A DNA stretch of 64,000 nt from Chelydra serpentina (GCA_037349315.1 JBAIAC010000040.1:11054001-11118000); one strand, 5' to 3'. Positions 33,507 to 51,880 are shown, numbered from the stretch's first letter. A program made the numbers and translations. The notes: generated by a model from the sequence alone, not told the origin.

Positions 33507-36204
33507 CCTGAGGGTGCTCAACTGAGACCTATCAAACTCATTTCACATAGGCCACCAAGAGAGCTATTTGCAAGAAGGAAACAGACTGACAGAGAAACTG
33601 CCTGGTTTTCTGGAAAACCTATATCCTTTTTCTCTCGTCGGCTGAATTTTCTCTTTCTGCTTTAAGATGAATGGTTTGGACATGTCTGAAGTAAAACAAG
33701 GCAAAGATAATCTGGTTTTTTTAATGATGATCTGTTTCTGAATGCCCTGGCCTGATTAATGAAAATGAAGTGGATGTTACACCGTGTCTTGGTGCTGCTC
33801 TGTTGGCATTGTGAACAAACTGCAACCGAGCTGTTGTGCTTATTCATCCAAAGGGCTGGCTGGGAATTGAATGATCAAATAATTATTGCTCTCTTCATTT
33901 ACAGAGCAGTAAACGGGAGAGATTGGTTAACCAAACCGCTCAATCTCTCCCTGCCCACCTGCATCTGTTTGTTTTTATAAATTATAATCTCAACAGCACA
34001 AGATCAAGGTATTTCTTTAGTCATTCTTGCAGTAGTGCTGGGGTTTTGGTTTACTCCCTGTTTATGATAACCCTGGGGAAGCCAGAATTGAAGCCTGTTT
34101 TCCTGACAGCTTTATTTTCTCTCTCCATTGCGTGAGCATTAATGATTTTAAAATCCGACCGCCTGATTCTCCTCTCAGCCTGTTGTAAAACCCAATAAGA
34201 GGGAGAGATTCTCACCCCCACTCCGGTTCTTTTATGCCACATAAAAGGGCCAGAGTGGATAAAGATGCCCTCAGAGCCCTCTGGGGAGGATTCCCCTGGT
34301 GCAGGCACTGTAAGGCTGCTCCCAGGGACCTCCTCAAGCTCCTCGGCGCTGGGTCATGGCAGGGACAGGGTTGGGGGCGGGAGTGGCATGCTGAGGCTGG
34401 CGAGATTCTGGGCAACGCTGCCACACACAGGACAACTCCGGGAGGCTGCTCTCACTTAGGCCCCCTGGACTGCAAGCTCTAAGGTGCAGCTCCTAGAAGT
34501 CCAGCACAGAACCTCACCCTGGGTCTCACTCTCAGGTCAGTGTCAGAAGTTACTTATTCCCAGGATAAGTCTAGTCCCAGCTCTGTGGTCTTGGGAGACA
34601 CTTAGCCTCTCTGTCTTAGCTTCCCCCTCTGGGAAATGAAGATACTTGATCAATTGCCTCCCCAAAGCATGGAGTTAATTAGTTAAGGCTGCATAATTGC
34701 TTAGTATAGCTCATCGTAAGGCACTGGAATCGTAAGCTAATACACTGGCCTTAAGTTTGAGAAAGGAAAATCCCCATTTACAGGCCATTCATTGCAGTCG
34801 GTATCCGGCCTTCAGTGTGCAGAGGCAAGCTAAGAATCTGAGGCATTCAGCTCCCCATCTGATTATTTTCCTCAGAGCTACCTCTGCTTGAACTTTGATC
34901 TGCAATGACTCAGGTGTAAACGAGTGCTTTGAGGCTTTGTCTAATTTTTCTCCTCGCGGGTGTCCCAAGGAAAAGGGCGAACCGGCAAGCAGCCGATGGA
35001 GCTCATTAGCACACCAGAGATTTTCAGTGTCAGAGCATCACTTAAAACACACAGTAGGATTAGGAGGAACGCGCAGTGCTAGCGGGAAATAGAAGATCCT
35101 CTCCTGCAGAGGCGAGGTACCGTGAGGTGAGAGATGGAGCAGGAGTACCAGTCGCTGCCTGTGGGCCTTGTGCCCACCTGTCAGGCAGACAGGACATTGG
35201 AGAATACAGGTGGGAAGAATGATGCAATTCATGTGAGCACAATACCTCTAGGGCAGCACTGTGCCCCTAGTACAAATGCAAGTGGAAGGACTGCTCTCTT
35301 CCAGTGCCCTGGGGATGGAATCTACCCTACACACACAAGAATCCATCCATGCAGCTAAAGGGACAAAAAAATGTGGAAATGGTTTTGCTATTAAGCCCTT
35401 TGTATTGAAAAACAAAATACCAAGGATGTAAATTGTGCCACAAAAGCTGGTGATATTTAAATAACATTTAAATTCACTCAGCATTTAAACAGAAAAGTAG
35501 AAAACGGCATTAAATTCAGATAAGTGCAAGATTATGCATTCAAGAGTCAGAAATATTAAATATATCCACATAATGGAAAAGAAGGTCTGGCTGGTAATGG
35601 ATTGTGAAAAGAGTTCAGGGTTTTAATAGATCATTCCTTCAGATCATCAGCACTGTAAAGTGGTAGTTAATAAATTATTCGACATGTACATTTACTCATA
35701 TATTTTAACTAGCTGTAATGAACAGGTCTTCTCGGCTCACCTAGACTCTGCAATAGCTGCCAAAGCGCTTGAGTGAGATTTAGTAACTCTCAGCAGTATT
35801 GATAGCCAGGGCTACAGGTTATTACGAATAAAGCGTTGTCAGAAATGGCTTGGAAAGGACATTGTGTCCAACCCTTGTCAGACTCACAGTATTGAGGTAG
35901 GCTTGGGTTATGCTCCCACCCTGAACTTTTGGATGGCAGATATGTCTTCTGTTGAGGTCTGCTGTAGACTCACATGACCATCTCTTTCTTGGTAGATCCT
36001 AGCTCCACTAACGTAGAACCTTTCGAGATGAATCCATATTAGCTAAGAGATAAGCTAAGTAGGTGGTTGCCTAAGGTGTTATTTTCTAAGAGCACAGTGA
36101 CTGCCTCGGACGTTCATCAGCTGTCCAGTCCCACACTCTTGTTCTCCAGTTAGAGCTTCTACCCATCTGGTTCTTCCTCCAAAGGGACAGGAGGTTTCTG
36201 TTTC
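33507..36204. other. No recognised gene; one MIR fragment
   Basis: A MIR-like SINE fragment is at about 34565-34700 (GTCCCAGCTCTGTGGTCTTG, TCTGGGAAATGAAGATACTT). Otherwise nothing is identifiable. Confidence 0.4.
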
Positions 36205-36306
36205 TGCTCAGTTGGCTGCAGCAAGGCCTTGGCTTCCCAGAATTCTTTGAACTATCATCTTCCACACCTCTTTCGGAGCACTGCTGCAGCCAAGGAATTC
36301 TGGGTC
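36205..36306. repeat. Inverted repeat, AGAATTC-centred arms
   Basis: CAGCAAGGCCTTGGCTTCCC with AGAATTCTTTG pairs loosely with GCTGCAGCCAAGGAATTCTG, leaving a loop of about 50 bases. Probably an old palindromic transposon remnant. Confidence 0.4.
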
Positions 36307-40067
<3,761 letters not shown>

Positions 40068-41340
40068 TGAGAACAGCACTTGGCAATCATCACCAGGAGA
40101 GTCCCTACATTAGGAATAGGAGCATAGAAGTGGGGTCAAACCAACCTCTCCCAGATCCAACACCCTCAGACCTGGGGCAGGACGGAGGATGAAATCTAAA
40201 CCTGGATCCAGATCTGAATGTGACACGTTGTTCATATCTTTATAACTGGATACACCACCACTGCCGCCCTCAAGTGTCGGGGCTTTGAGGGACTCTCTTA
40301 GACAGGAAGACAGGAATTGGGGTATCGGGGAGAGACTACAAAGTTCTTCACTGTTACGCTGGGTCCTGAGTTTGAATCTGGCCTGCGTTAGTAGTATCTG
40401 AAAGCTTTTGCCATCCGATGCCTATTTGGAGGCCTATGTCAAAAATGAGTGGTGGTCTGAGTCCACTGGGCAGCGGGCACTGTGCCCACATCATCGAAAA
40501 CACCATGACTGACACAAATATGCCCCCTTGTTGGCAGTCTCAATGGACTGAATGGGGTTGTAGGCTGAGTGACCCTCTCCCTCTGAGATGGTGAACCTTT
40601 GAGTCAGGGTTGAGGCACATGGGTAGGGAAGGTTGCATGGACAGTGTCCAGACTGTGTCTATTCTGCGGCTAATGAGAGGATTTCGGTCTCAAGGGCTTT
40701 CACCAGCCCTTCAGTCACACATAAAAACTAACATTTTAACACACAGGAATGCAGCCACTGACCATTGACGATGCATCTAGCACAGTGTCCCTTCTGCAAC
40801 AGAAGCAAAGACCATGTGTTTCGGCAGAAAGTGTAAAACCCTACATAATAGACTCACTGGTGCAATACGCTACTGGGTGGGGGGGATGGGACAGGTGACT
40901 TCCTCTTCCCAGCTATTGATCAGCCTATGCCCTGAAGCATGTGGGTTGCAGGCTTCAGTAATTTTATCCCAACCCATGCAACATTAGAACCCGTTTCTGC
41001 CTGTATTTGACTAATACTTTTTGGGGGGGGGGGAAAAAAACCAAATCCACAACTGCAGATATCACAAGGGAGGCAGCTGGTGAAATAACTTAATATTGTC
41101 AAGGCCTAAATTGACAAAGCAAGGCACTAAAGCTGATATTAAGTAAGGCAGATTGAAGAATCAGGACAGAAATATGAAATATGAAAGCCTGAGATTAAAA
41201 TTATTTAAATTCAAGTCATGTTACAGGATATAAACATTACAGAGATACCCACAAAGCAATAATAGCAATCAGTGCTCAGATAGTGCTTTCCAGCCAAGCG
41301 TCTCTAGGGGCTTTAGAAAGGATGAGAATAAGTGTCATTA

Positions 41341-41429
41341 GGCCAAATTCTCTGTTGGTGTAAATTGGCATGGCTCCATTGACTTCAGTGAACCTATGCC
41401 AATTAACGCTAGCTGAGAATTCGAACCAT
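41341..41429 (+). repeat. Short palindromic interspersed repeat, good copy
   Basis: CTGTTGGTGTAAATTGGCAT and ATGCCAATTAACGCTAGCTG are inverted around CCATTGACTTCAGTG. Confidence 0.65.
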
Positions 41430-41525
41430 TAATTCCATTTTACAGATGGCGAGACTGAGGCATAGGGAGGTTAAATGACTTACCCAAGGTCACAGAGAGT
41501 GTCAGTGGTGGAGCCAAAAAACCAG
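41430..41525 (-). repeat. MIR-like SINE
   Basis: CCATTTTACAGATGGCGAGA, GACTGAGGCATAGGGAGGTT and GACTTACCCAAGGTCACAGA match the antisense MIR core. Confidence 0.7.
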
Positions 41526-41628
41526 AAGCTAGCTCTGCTAACACCTATTCTGGTAACCTATTCACTGGATTGGGAAGCAAGGTCCCAGAACTGAAAGGAT
41601 AAATCTCCTATACGTACTCCCAACTAGA

Positions 41629-41751
41629 TAGGGTGACCAGACAGCAAGTGTGAAAAATCGGGACGGGGGTGGGGGGTAATAGGAGCCTATATAAGAAAAA
41701 GACCCAAAAATCGGGACTGTCCCTATAAAATCGGGACATCTGGTCACCCTA
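41629..41751. mobile_element. TAGGGTGACCAGA-family MITE, short form, 123 bp
   Basis: The perfect 8-bp duplication CAACTAGA lies at 41621-41628 and 41752-41759, and the 13-bp inverted ends are perfect. It is nearly identical to 24079-24202, so it is probably a recent copy. Confidence 0.93.
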
Positions 41752-42445
41752 CAACTAGACAACCTATCAGCAGACATTGGGGCTAAAAGGGAGATAATTT
41801 CCTCATCTTCGGGTATGCACATGACCCCAGACTTTCAGGATGGCCCATTAACTATCTGCATCTGCACATGTTGACCGCACTGATTGTCAGTCCTGGGGAA
41901 GTGGGCTTCTGGGGCTGCTATGTCTGGGAGCCACAATAAAACGGTCTTTTTATAGGCCTCCCAGGCTCACTACAAGTGCACATAAACATCCTGAGTGACT
42001 CTGAAAAGGGAATTCAAAGGGAAAGAAACCGATAGCCCGGTATGTTTAAAGAACCTGCTTGGCAAAGTGTAGCCCACCGCATAAGCATCGTTAAACTAAG
42101 CCCCCTTCTAAACGCAAGTCTGTGGTTAGTGGTGTCTCAGTCTGGCAACTTCTCCTGTTCAGTGTATTCAGACCCCTTTTAGTCAGAACGAGTTTCCTTT
42201 GTATGTTTCGGTCCCATTGTCACAACAGTTTTCTGCGGTGTGCTCTTATCCTTTAGTTCCCCAGGGCAAGAATATGGAATGAAACTCATTCTACAGATTG
42301 TCTACAAATTGTGTTGTGATATTTCGAATCTTAGTAAAAGGTTTTTCTACCTCTAGCCCCCACCCATACTTTTTTAATTATTACCAGTTAAGTTGCATAT
42401 AATATTACAGTTACATTTATAATGAACTTAGAAAGGGTAAATAAA

Positions 42446-42788
42446 GAGAGCTGTGAACAATTGATTTTTCAGCCTGGTGGCTGAACTGAAAAATCTGGAA
42501 ACAAATTGGTTACTTTGTAACTGAAACTGTTTTTATCACAGAAACCAAACCCCCAGAATGCATTTAGTTGAACGAATACATTGCAAACGTCATTTGGAAA
42601 TGAAATTCCAAATGGTTCGTTTTGAAAATGTCGAAACAAAACGTTTTGTCATTTGCAGGGGAAAAAATATGTTTTCTGGCCGAAACTATTCATTGAGTTT
42701 GACCTGAATTCACGAATAATTTCGGTGACACAAAATGTGCATTTTTAAGCGAATTTACTACTTGCTGAAAAAAGATCACCCAACTCTA
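42446..42788. mobile_element. Old hAT-like element of the 773 family
   Basis: It is flanked by TAAATAAA (42438-42445) and TTAATAAA (42789-42796), 7 of 8 matching. The ends are GAGAGCTGTGAAC and CACCCAACTCTA. The interior has GAAACAAATTGG and GAAAATGTCGAAAC words. Confidence 0.6.
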
Positions 42789-43022
42789 TTAATAAATGAT
42801 TAATAGATGTTCTAAGCATATTACAGACGTGAATAGCAGTTATAAGCGCATTAGTAAAAGGTGTTGTATATGTTCGCAAGCAGCCTATTTACTTGTTGGA
42901 CTCTTATCAGTTTATGACAATTGATTAACCTATCATTTATTATTAATGTACAAAGATAGCCCTAATATTAAATGTGTGCACTAATTAATAGTATAATTGA
43001 TTATTTATTTGCATTACAGTAG

Positions 43023-43325
<303 letters not shown>

Positions 43326-43834
43326 TGACAGGACCCCACTTCTGAACCCCAATTTACTCAGCATTTCCCGCCAGCTAAGCTGGTGGGATCGGGTGGCCTT
43401 TTATTCAGAATATTCTAGCAAAACATTGTAATTTATAGGCACCTACGTCTGAAGGTCACCAGGCGCCTTAATAGAAAAACAACGTTCCCATAAAAAAAAG
43501 GGCAATGTGTCTGTAAAACAAAAATCCAAGTGTCAACAAACAAACCCTCTCCGTCTCTTTGGTTCGCAGCCCATAAATAACTCAAAGCCCCACAGACGAC
43601 CCAATCACATGCCATAAATAAACAAACATAACCCGCCCATCCCGCTGTTGGGCTCACTGGCCCCATTTATTCCGTCCAAATTAACACACCACCCCTCAAG
43701 CTCCAGCCAGGGTGGATATCTATGTATACACCAGTCTGGGGATAAAAAAGGAAAGAGCTCTGTATTTCCCCACAGTAAACTATTGTGGTCCAGTTTCTCT
43801 CATTCATACTGGAGTAACTGCCGTTGTTGGCAGA

Positions 43835-43948
43835 GTATCAGAGGGGTAGCCGTGTTAGTCTGGATCTGCAGAAGCGACAAAGGGTCCTGTGGCACCTTAT
43901 AGACTAACAGAGGTATTGGAGCATAAGCTTTCGTGGGTCAATACCCAC
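43835..43948 (+). mobile_element. Short turtle-type retroposon, 5'-complete copy
   Basis: TTGGCAGA repeats at 43827-43834 and 43949-43956. The head reads GTATCAGAGGGGTAGCCGTG, the body GCGACAAAGGGTCCTGTGGC and GCATAAGCTTTCGTGGGTCA. It shares the whole body with 9781-9868 and with the reverse copy at 13630-14235. Confidence 0.8.
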
Positions 43949-44488
43949 TTGGCAGAATTATTCCAGATTGACACTGGTGCAAATGAGAATAGAGCAGGGT
44001 CTCTTGTGCCATAAAATGCTAACGGATGGAGCTGGACTTGCTATAATGCCAGACTCCTCTGTCTTTAGTTACTTGCTATGAGTATTTCAAATGCCCCTGA
44101 GAACCTCCTGTTCTTACTGACCCATGTTATGGAGGTTTCTTAAGCAAGGGCTGATTTTTCAGTCACCCCTTGTCTCCTTTGTCTGGGGCCACAAGGTTTC
44201 TCACTTCCCTTCTGCTCATCCCCATCCCTTCAGAAGCTCCTGTTCCTGATGAGGACAGTCGGGTAGTGCTCCCACCAGGGTCCATCAGCTTTATTCTGGC
44301 ATTTGCTTGAGCGTTCCTGTATGAGCTACCAGACACTTCCTCCTGTCTGAGCTGTGAACTCTTGCTGGTCCCAGGAATGCCACACGTAAACTCCGAACCC
44401 GTGTGGTGCTCAGTCAGTGCGCTGCTCTCTCTCTTGCACCCTTACTTTGAAACCACTTTGTTGGGGACCCGAGTGCTTGAATCACATG

Positions 44489-44932
44489 CAGGGCCGGCTC
44501 TAACTATTTTGCCGCCCCAAGCAAAAACAAAACAAAACAAACCCAAGCGCCGCCCCCCCAAAAAAAACAATCCCCCACCCGCCAAAACAACTGCTCCCTC
44601 CCCCCCCCAACGACCACCTCTCCCACCCAAAGTGTTGGCGGGAAGCACGGTATACCCGCGGCCCTGCTGCCCCGGCCGGGGCGCCAGGGGGAGCACGGCA
44701 TGCCCGCTGCCTCCCTCCCCCGGCCGGGGCGCCGGCGGGGAGCACGGCATGCCCACCGCCCCCCTCCCACGGCTGGGGCGCCTGTGGGGAATGCAGCATG
44801 CCGGCGCCCTGGCACGGAAGAGTGCTTTTTTTATTTAAAAACAAAAACAAAAAACCTGAGCGCCGCGCCACCCTGCCAGAAGGTGCCACCCCAAGCACGT
44901 TCTTGGTGGGCTGGTGCCTGGAGCCGGTCCTA
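44489..44932. mobile_element. hAT-type MITE (CAGGGCCGGCTC family), 444 bp
   Basis: It is flanked by ATCACATG (44481-44488) and ATTACATG (44933-44940), 7 of 8 matching. The ends are CAGGGCCGGCTCTAAC and GCCTGGAGCCGGTCCTA. The interior includes TTGCCGCCCCAAGC next to the left end, GCCACCCCAAGCAC next to the right, and a threefold unit of about 58-60 bp around GGGGAGCACGGCATGCC at 44640-44800. Confidence 0.85.
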
Positions 44933-46140
44933 ATTACATGGTCCTCTCATGCACTGGCACTCAGCAGCCCTGCACTGTCCGCATTCACACAGCTCACTGA
45001 GTCTGAAAACACTGGATCATTTAACAAATTTGCCATCAGTGAATGGTTGATCTTTGTTCTTTCTTACGCTTTTGTCTGCATTTGAAATGACTTATTTTTT
45101 ATACCAAAGTCATCAATGGGTTTACACCAGGGAAGACCCTAGAGTGACACAGGGCCAGTTGGGCCCTTTATGTTTAAACACATTTTGTGCTTTAAAGGTA
45201 AATGATAAGGGTAAATACATTTGAATTCTGGCCAACTGGTGAGAGACTCTAATTCATCGCAGGCCTTATCCTTGAGCTGGCGGATGAGATGTAACATAGG
45301 GCTGCTGTCTTTTTAGCGCAATAAAAATCAGGTGCCCATAGACTTCCAAGAGCTAAGAAGAAGATGCCATGCAGCTAGAAATAGAGCCAATGAGCTAATC
45401 CATTGCTGACATGTGGAGCTAAACACACTACCTTGAAATCAGCTCAGAAGCTGGGTTTGATGGCATTTAGCCCCAGCATGCTACACTGCTCTGACATTTC
45501 AGTTCTAAGAAATCAAGTCTGTTTGAATCCCTCTCCTGGGTACAGGGGCACACTCGGAATGCTGGTGAAAATGTAACAAACCAGAAAGAAAAATGTTCAC
45601 CCTGGCAGGGTTTTGATCGGCGCCCGATTACTCCCATTGCTTAGCACATTATATTTCAAAGCACGTTCCCAATAAGGAGAGCACTGTGAAATTATTAAAT
45701 GATTATGCTGGTTTAAGCAGAACAGAGGGAGGATGAGAGTTGATGCCATAAATTCTGTGTGGCCTTCAAGAAACATCTGAAGATTAATAAACACAAAGCC
45801 AGGATTTATGACAGAGCCAGCAAAGTCTTGGCCTGGTCCTGAAATAAGGACACAGGCAAAGCTCCCATTGAGGATGCTGGCAGTTTTTCCTAAGTAAGGA
45901 CTTCAGAATCAGACCCTTAGTTAAAACAGCAGAGAATCCTATTACAATGTGGGCTGTTATCTCCTGTGACCTGTATGGGAGAACCACTGGTATACATGAT
46001 TTTAAAAAACAAAGACAAAGGTTTACTCTCCGCATGTGCATTAAGTTAGGATGTAAACACAGGTTGTTTTTTTGTTGTTTTATTCTTCTAAACTACTTCA
46101 TCTACTCTTTAAATACATATGTAATAGGTAGATGGTGGAA

Positions 46141-46187
46141 ATGGACTCCAATGGAGCTATACTGATTTACACCAATTGAGAATCTGG
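46141..46187 (+). repeat. Half copy of the short palindromic interspersed repeat
   Basis: GGACTCCAATGGAGCTATAC with GATTTACACCAATTGAGAAT and TCTGG is the right half of the family seen at 261. Confidence 0.5.
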
Positions 46188-46251
46188 AGTGGGTGTGTGC
46201 ATGTGCCGGCCAAGCTTTTTAGAAGCTACTAACAATTTTGAGTGTCTCTAC

Positions 46252-46364
46252 TTTTGGTTGCCAACTTGAGACACCTTAAAGGGCCTGATTTTCAGAAAGC
46301 ACTGAGCCCCTGCCTGCTGAAGATGAGACCCCCCTTTAAAGGTGTCTCAAGTTGGCAACCAAAA
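46252..46364. repeat. Near-perfect long hairpin
   Basis: The left arm TTTTGGTTGCCAACTTGAGA continues with CACCTTAAAGG; the right arm, from 46333, is CCTTTAAAGGTGTCTCAAGT continuing with TGGCAACCAAAA. The arms are about 31 bp with one length difference, and the spacer of about 50 bases includes CCTGATTTTCAGAAAGCACT. It is probably a palindromic MITE. Confidence 0.7.
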
Positions 46365-47056
46365 CCTAAGGGTCCCCAAATCACTAGAAACGTGTGAAAA
46401 TCTATTGTCTGTGTAAGGTGCAGAATTCGGGCTCAACCTTGCCCCTGTTGAATTCAGTAGCAATGTGTCTGTTGACTGTAGAGGATGTGAGATCAGGACA
46501 TCATAACTTTAAATGAAGGAGAGTGTTGCCTTGCTTTACATTGGTAGCAAGCATGACATTTATCTTGAGCGTTTTGCTTAAACAACCACCCCCACTGACC
46601 CAGCTTGTGCAAAAACATTTTTATGCTGAAAGGCAAAAACGAAGCTCAAAGACCCAGAGCCACTGTTGCTTTATTTGCTAGATTAGGTGCTTTTAACATA
46701 TGTTCCATATAACAAGAGGCGATTTTGTATCTTAAGCAGTTTAGAAATAATGTAATAAATATTTTTTCATTTAAATATATAACTGCCGTAAATGAAGTCA
46801 GTAGCTGGTAATGCCTTTTGTCGTGCAATTTATTATCGCGCTGAAGTAGACTCCAGGGATCTCAAAGGACACACAGCTCCCTTTTAGCACTTCCAGGGAA
46901 AACAAAGCTTATTGCCAATGCGTTTAAAACTAGTATTTTTTATATGTCTCAGTGAGGAATTAATTTTCTTGCTCAGCCTTATTTCTGTCCTGCTTATAAA
47001 TAGTTTGTGGGGAGGAGGGGATTGGTGGGGAGACAGTATGTTTCCCTTGCTGATGA

Positions 47057-48277
<1,221 letters not shown>

Positions 48278-48531
48278 CAAGATGCTAAGGACCTTTTGGG
48301 TTTTTGTTTTTCACTCACCTTTCTGCCTTTAATTTTGGGTATTGGGGCAAAAAATGTGTTGGCAAATGAGAGTCAAGTGGTTGATATTACCTCAGTGGAG
48401 CCCCAGAAAGCAACCCAAAACCAGCTAAGAAAGCAGAGATCCTGGACAGCTCATACAATTCAAGTCTTCTAATGGGCTTGGAGACTGGAACAAAATATGT
48501 GTGCGGTTTCTGATGCATGGCAACATTGAAA

Positions 48532-48693
48532 AATAAACCTTAGCAAAATAATAAGATCTCGTTCTCTGAGCTTTCCCGGGAAATCAATAAAAATAACAAA
48601 CTCCAACACAGTTTGGATATTACATAGCTCACACAGTTCTAATGTTCAATATCACAGGCTGTGGTTAAAAGCGAAAATCGGGCTCGGAATAAA
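48532..48693 (+). promoter_or_regulatory. Cluster of three proximal poly(A) signals
   Basis: AATAAA occurs at 48532-48537, 48586-48591 and 48688-48693, 255-411 bases after the TMEM132D stop. These could support short alternative 3'UTR isoforms; the sequence alone does not show which are used. Confidence 0.35.
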
Positions 48694-49922
48694 CGGATCA
48701 ACGAAAGGAAGCTTGTCATTCAAGACACAAGCAGAGGACATCCAGCTGAGAACGTTAATTTAAAGCTGACAAACAACTGCCGTGTGAGCAGCACAGCAAC
48801 CTCAGTTGCAGAGTTATGAGTTTCCAAAGAATCTAGGGGGTTGGTGGAGGGGGAGTGACTGAGTTGTTTACAGACCCGCATGATCACCTCCCAAGCACTG
48901 AGAATGGATACACATACAGTTATATAACTGAAAGCTCTCTTTTTAAGTAGATGCTGAGATAAACTTTGCTGGCCAATTTTCAGTATTTCTTAATTTGTAA
49001 AATAGGAGAAGATCTAATCTATAATCAACATACTGCTCATATAAAGGAAAGTTTGCTTTGGAAAGGTTTGAGAGACCCAGGGTCTTTTAAAGAAGTCCAC
49101 TCTATCTGGTTTTCCTGTTTAAATTTGTATTCCCCAAGCATTTTCCTGGAGCACTCTCATTTGATATCCTGGGGGCACTTATTAGCATTGATCTGCTTTG
49201 GAAGTTTGGTGGCTTTTCCCTTCCCTGAGATCCACATTTATTTAGCCACAGTGTAGTTCTGCCAATCACGGGCTCCATCGGAACTAATTTGGTACTTGCT
49301 TTCCCTGTTGTAATTTACCAAAGTTGGCCACTCTCTCTTGGGTAAGGATAAGTTGTGCTGAACTCAGAAAGCAACAGTGACCGGCTTTGTTCTCCTTCCC
49401 CTTTTGAGGCTAGGTTGTTCGTTTCCATTTTGATCATGCTTCTTCAGACCCACTGCTGCGCGTATTTATAGGGCAGCATGAAGGCCATGGAGGAGCACTA
49501 TACACCCTACTAGCTGAACGGCTAAGCTTGGTAAATAATATTTGTTTCACCCAGCGGTGATGATTGTCTTTTCTCATTCCTCTTATATGTATATATAGTA
49601 GAATTCCAGTAATTGCCCTTTGAATCTGAAGTGCCCTCCTGCCCTAAAACTGGAGTCATCTGTTTGGTCCAGGATTAATCGCCAGTGGCAAAGTGCCAAG
49701 AAACTAAGGTTTGGTTTGGGCTTTTCCCCCCTAATCTCCATTTGTTTTCCAGACTGATCCCATGCCTTTAGTTGACTACAACGTCTCTCACAGCCACCAA
49801 ACCTAGGTTGTCCAATTTAATACCCGACCCTACCCACAAACGCCTTGATTGAATCCATCTGTATTTAGAATGTATTGTAGATTGTAAGAATGTAATATAT
49901 ATTTATAAACATACCAACTGCG

Positions 49923-49928
49923 AATAAA
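49923..49928 (+). promoter_or_regulatory. Candidate distal poly(A) signal of TMEM132D
   Basis: This is a canonical AATAAA about 1.65 kb after the stop codon, preceded by a run of TATA/ATTT sequence at 49866-49915 and followed by T/G-rich DNA. It would end the 3'UTR near 49945. Confidence 0.5.
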
Positions 49929-49945
49929 ATTTGCATTTCGGTGGG

Positions 49946-51880
49946 CTTCATCTTTTTTCCTCCTCTGAGCTCCTCTTTCTCCTTGCACTCATTTACTGTC
50001 AACAATGTATACAACTGTCCTTGGATTAAAGGAATATACAGATTTAAGGATCTCAGTACAATCCAATTACAAACTCTTACATCTTGTAACGTGGCGCTTT
50101 GTGTGGGGGGAAGATAAAACAACAACGCCGACACGTTATGATTAAGTTTATTTTGCACCGAGTCACCCTTTTGAGATTTGAAACTCTTTGCAAATAACAC
50201 TCATGTATATTTGTGCCCGGAAAGCCTGCTGCACGAGATGCGGGTAGTGTTCGGTTTGGGGCGGCCAGAAAGAGAGCTACAGATATTGGCCCTTGTTTCT
50301 ATTTATAAACACTGCTTTGAGGACAACTTTAGAAGAGTAACTTGGTAGATCTAGAGATGGGGCAAACATACCGGAAAATGTGGAGAATAATATTATCGGA
50401 CGTAGTGTAGGCCTAGAATGTCATGGTGAGTGTCTCTATACAGGTCAGGTTAATGAGGCCTCTTGCTCTGTATTGGCATAATAAAACAAGCCCTGTATTT
50501 TTGAAGCACACAAGTGGACACCCTCTGAGGGGTCAGTGTTCATTCTATTAGAGATGTTTCAGTCCCTGGAGACAAAGCAGTACCCTAAGATTTGCCACAT
50601 CCTCAACGCACACTTTTCTGAAGCTCTACCCACGCTTCCCCACTCCTGAGCAAAAAGGGGTCAGAGGATCAGGGCAAAATGAGTCAAGTACAGGTGGTCC
50701 TCATGGGCCAACCTTAACACTACAATAAGTCCATTAGACCCAGATCTGGAAAGACTCGAGCAAAGAGTAACATGTCTTACAAATAAATTATACAACACTC
50801 CGTGTGCTGGAACTTCCCACCTGGAAGCCCTTGAGGCAGGCTGGCTCAATTTCCACTTGCTTGCGTGTAGTTACAGGTTCCATGGCTATCGCAAAGACAG
50901 GGTGAGCTGGAGTGTTTGGGGATGTGCTGCTTTGCGGGGCCGTATTGCAGCCAAAACTCCAGCAGCCGAGCAATTGATCTGAGTGCATGCGGAGGGGAGT
51001 GAAAGCCGTCCCATTAGTATCGGACCAGAGGAGCCTCTTGCAAGGAATGTAATTGATGAATTGCCCTGTTGCCGAGCACCGAACACACTGCATTCATGCA
51101 GAACCATGTCCTGAGCAAGTCACTGTCAAAAGCAAATCGCTGTCATGTGGATTAAGCATGGACACTTGAGGGAGAACAGTGGCTAGCCAAGCTGGATAAC
51201 TAGCTTCTGTGACACAGAGCAGAGCTCCTTGTAGTCATCAGCGAAGCCGCATTTGGAGCAGTGTGTGAGATTTCCTTCTACACTCAGATCATTTAGCAGT
51301 CCCCCCATCAGTGTCTCTGCCAGTGCTAAAACAGTGTGGGGGGACTGGGGTAGAGTTGCCACTGACCACTTTTTAACTCTGTGCCATCTAACTCCGCTCA
51401 GAACAGATCGAGCTGGTCGTAAACATGCCTGATTCCTGTCTACTCTACTACTATCAATGTTGCCATCACTAGCGGAGCTAAACCAGCAGCGAGGGGATAG
51501 CTAAATACTCCATGTACTTCAGGCCCTAGTGGCACTAATTCTCCGTTTCAACTAGAGTGGGAGGTGTGTTTTGATTGGTAAGATTTCTCACATCCAGGCA
51601 TTTCTGGTCCAAACCAGGAAGAGAGAGAGACCCACCCCTGTCTGGGACGTGGGAAATGAAGGTTCAAAGTCCCAGAGTCTTATTTACACCAAGGCCTCTT
51701 TCCACCACCTTAAAGTGGATGTAACTGTACCTGCTGTGTCTACACTACCCCACCACTGTGGTGCTACAGTGGTGCCTCTGCCATGCCATTATGTAGATGC
51801 TTCCTACATCAACAGAAGGGATTTTCCTCTGGGAGCTAGCGTAACCCACACACCTCCTGGGTGTGGTGTTCTCCGAGACC
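49946..51880. other. Intergenic, no recognised gene or repeat
   Basis: First part of the region downstream of TMEM132D. No ORF shows recognisable similarity. Bases 51690-51880 have transposon-like features (GTCTACACTACCCCACCACT, then inverted GTGGTGCTACAGTGG) but no ends were found. Confidence 0.4.

Larger units (their letters stand above)
48278..49945 (+). other. TMEM132D: Probable 3'UTR of TMEM132D
   Basis: The region follows the stop codon and holds no recognisable transposon. It is moderately AT-rich and contains AATAAA at 48532, 48586, 48688 and 49923. The last lies in an AT-rich block typical of a distal cleavage site, followed by a G/T-rich stretch near 50100, so I place the main end near 49945. 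Use of the proximal signals would give much shorter 3'UTRs. The end point is inferred. Confidence 0.55.

Noticed and set aside
44362..44838. 158-codon ORF, + strand, Pro-rich
   Set aside because: It is mostly MITE sequence (44489-44932) with low-complexity Pro/Lys/Arg translation.
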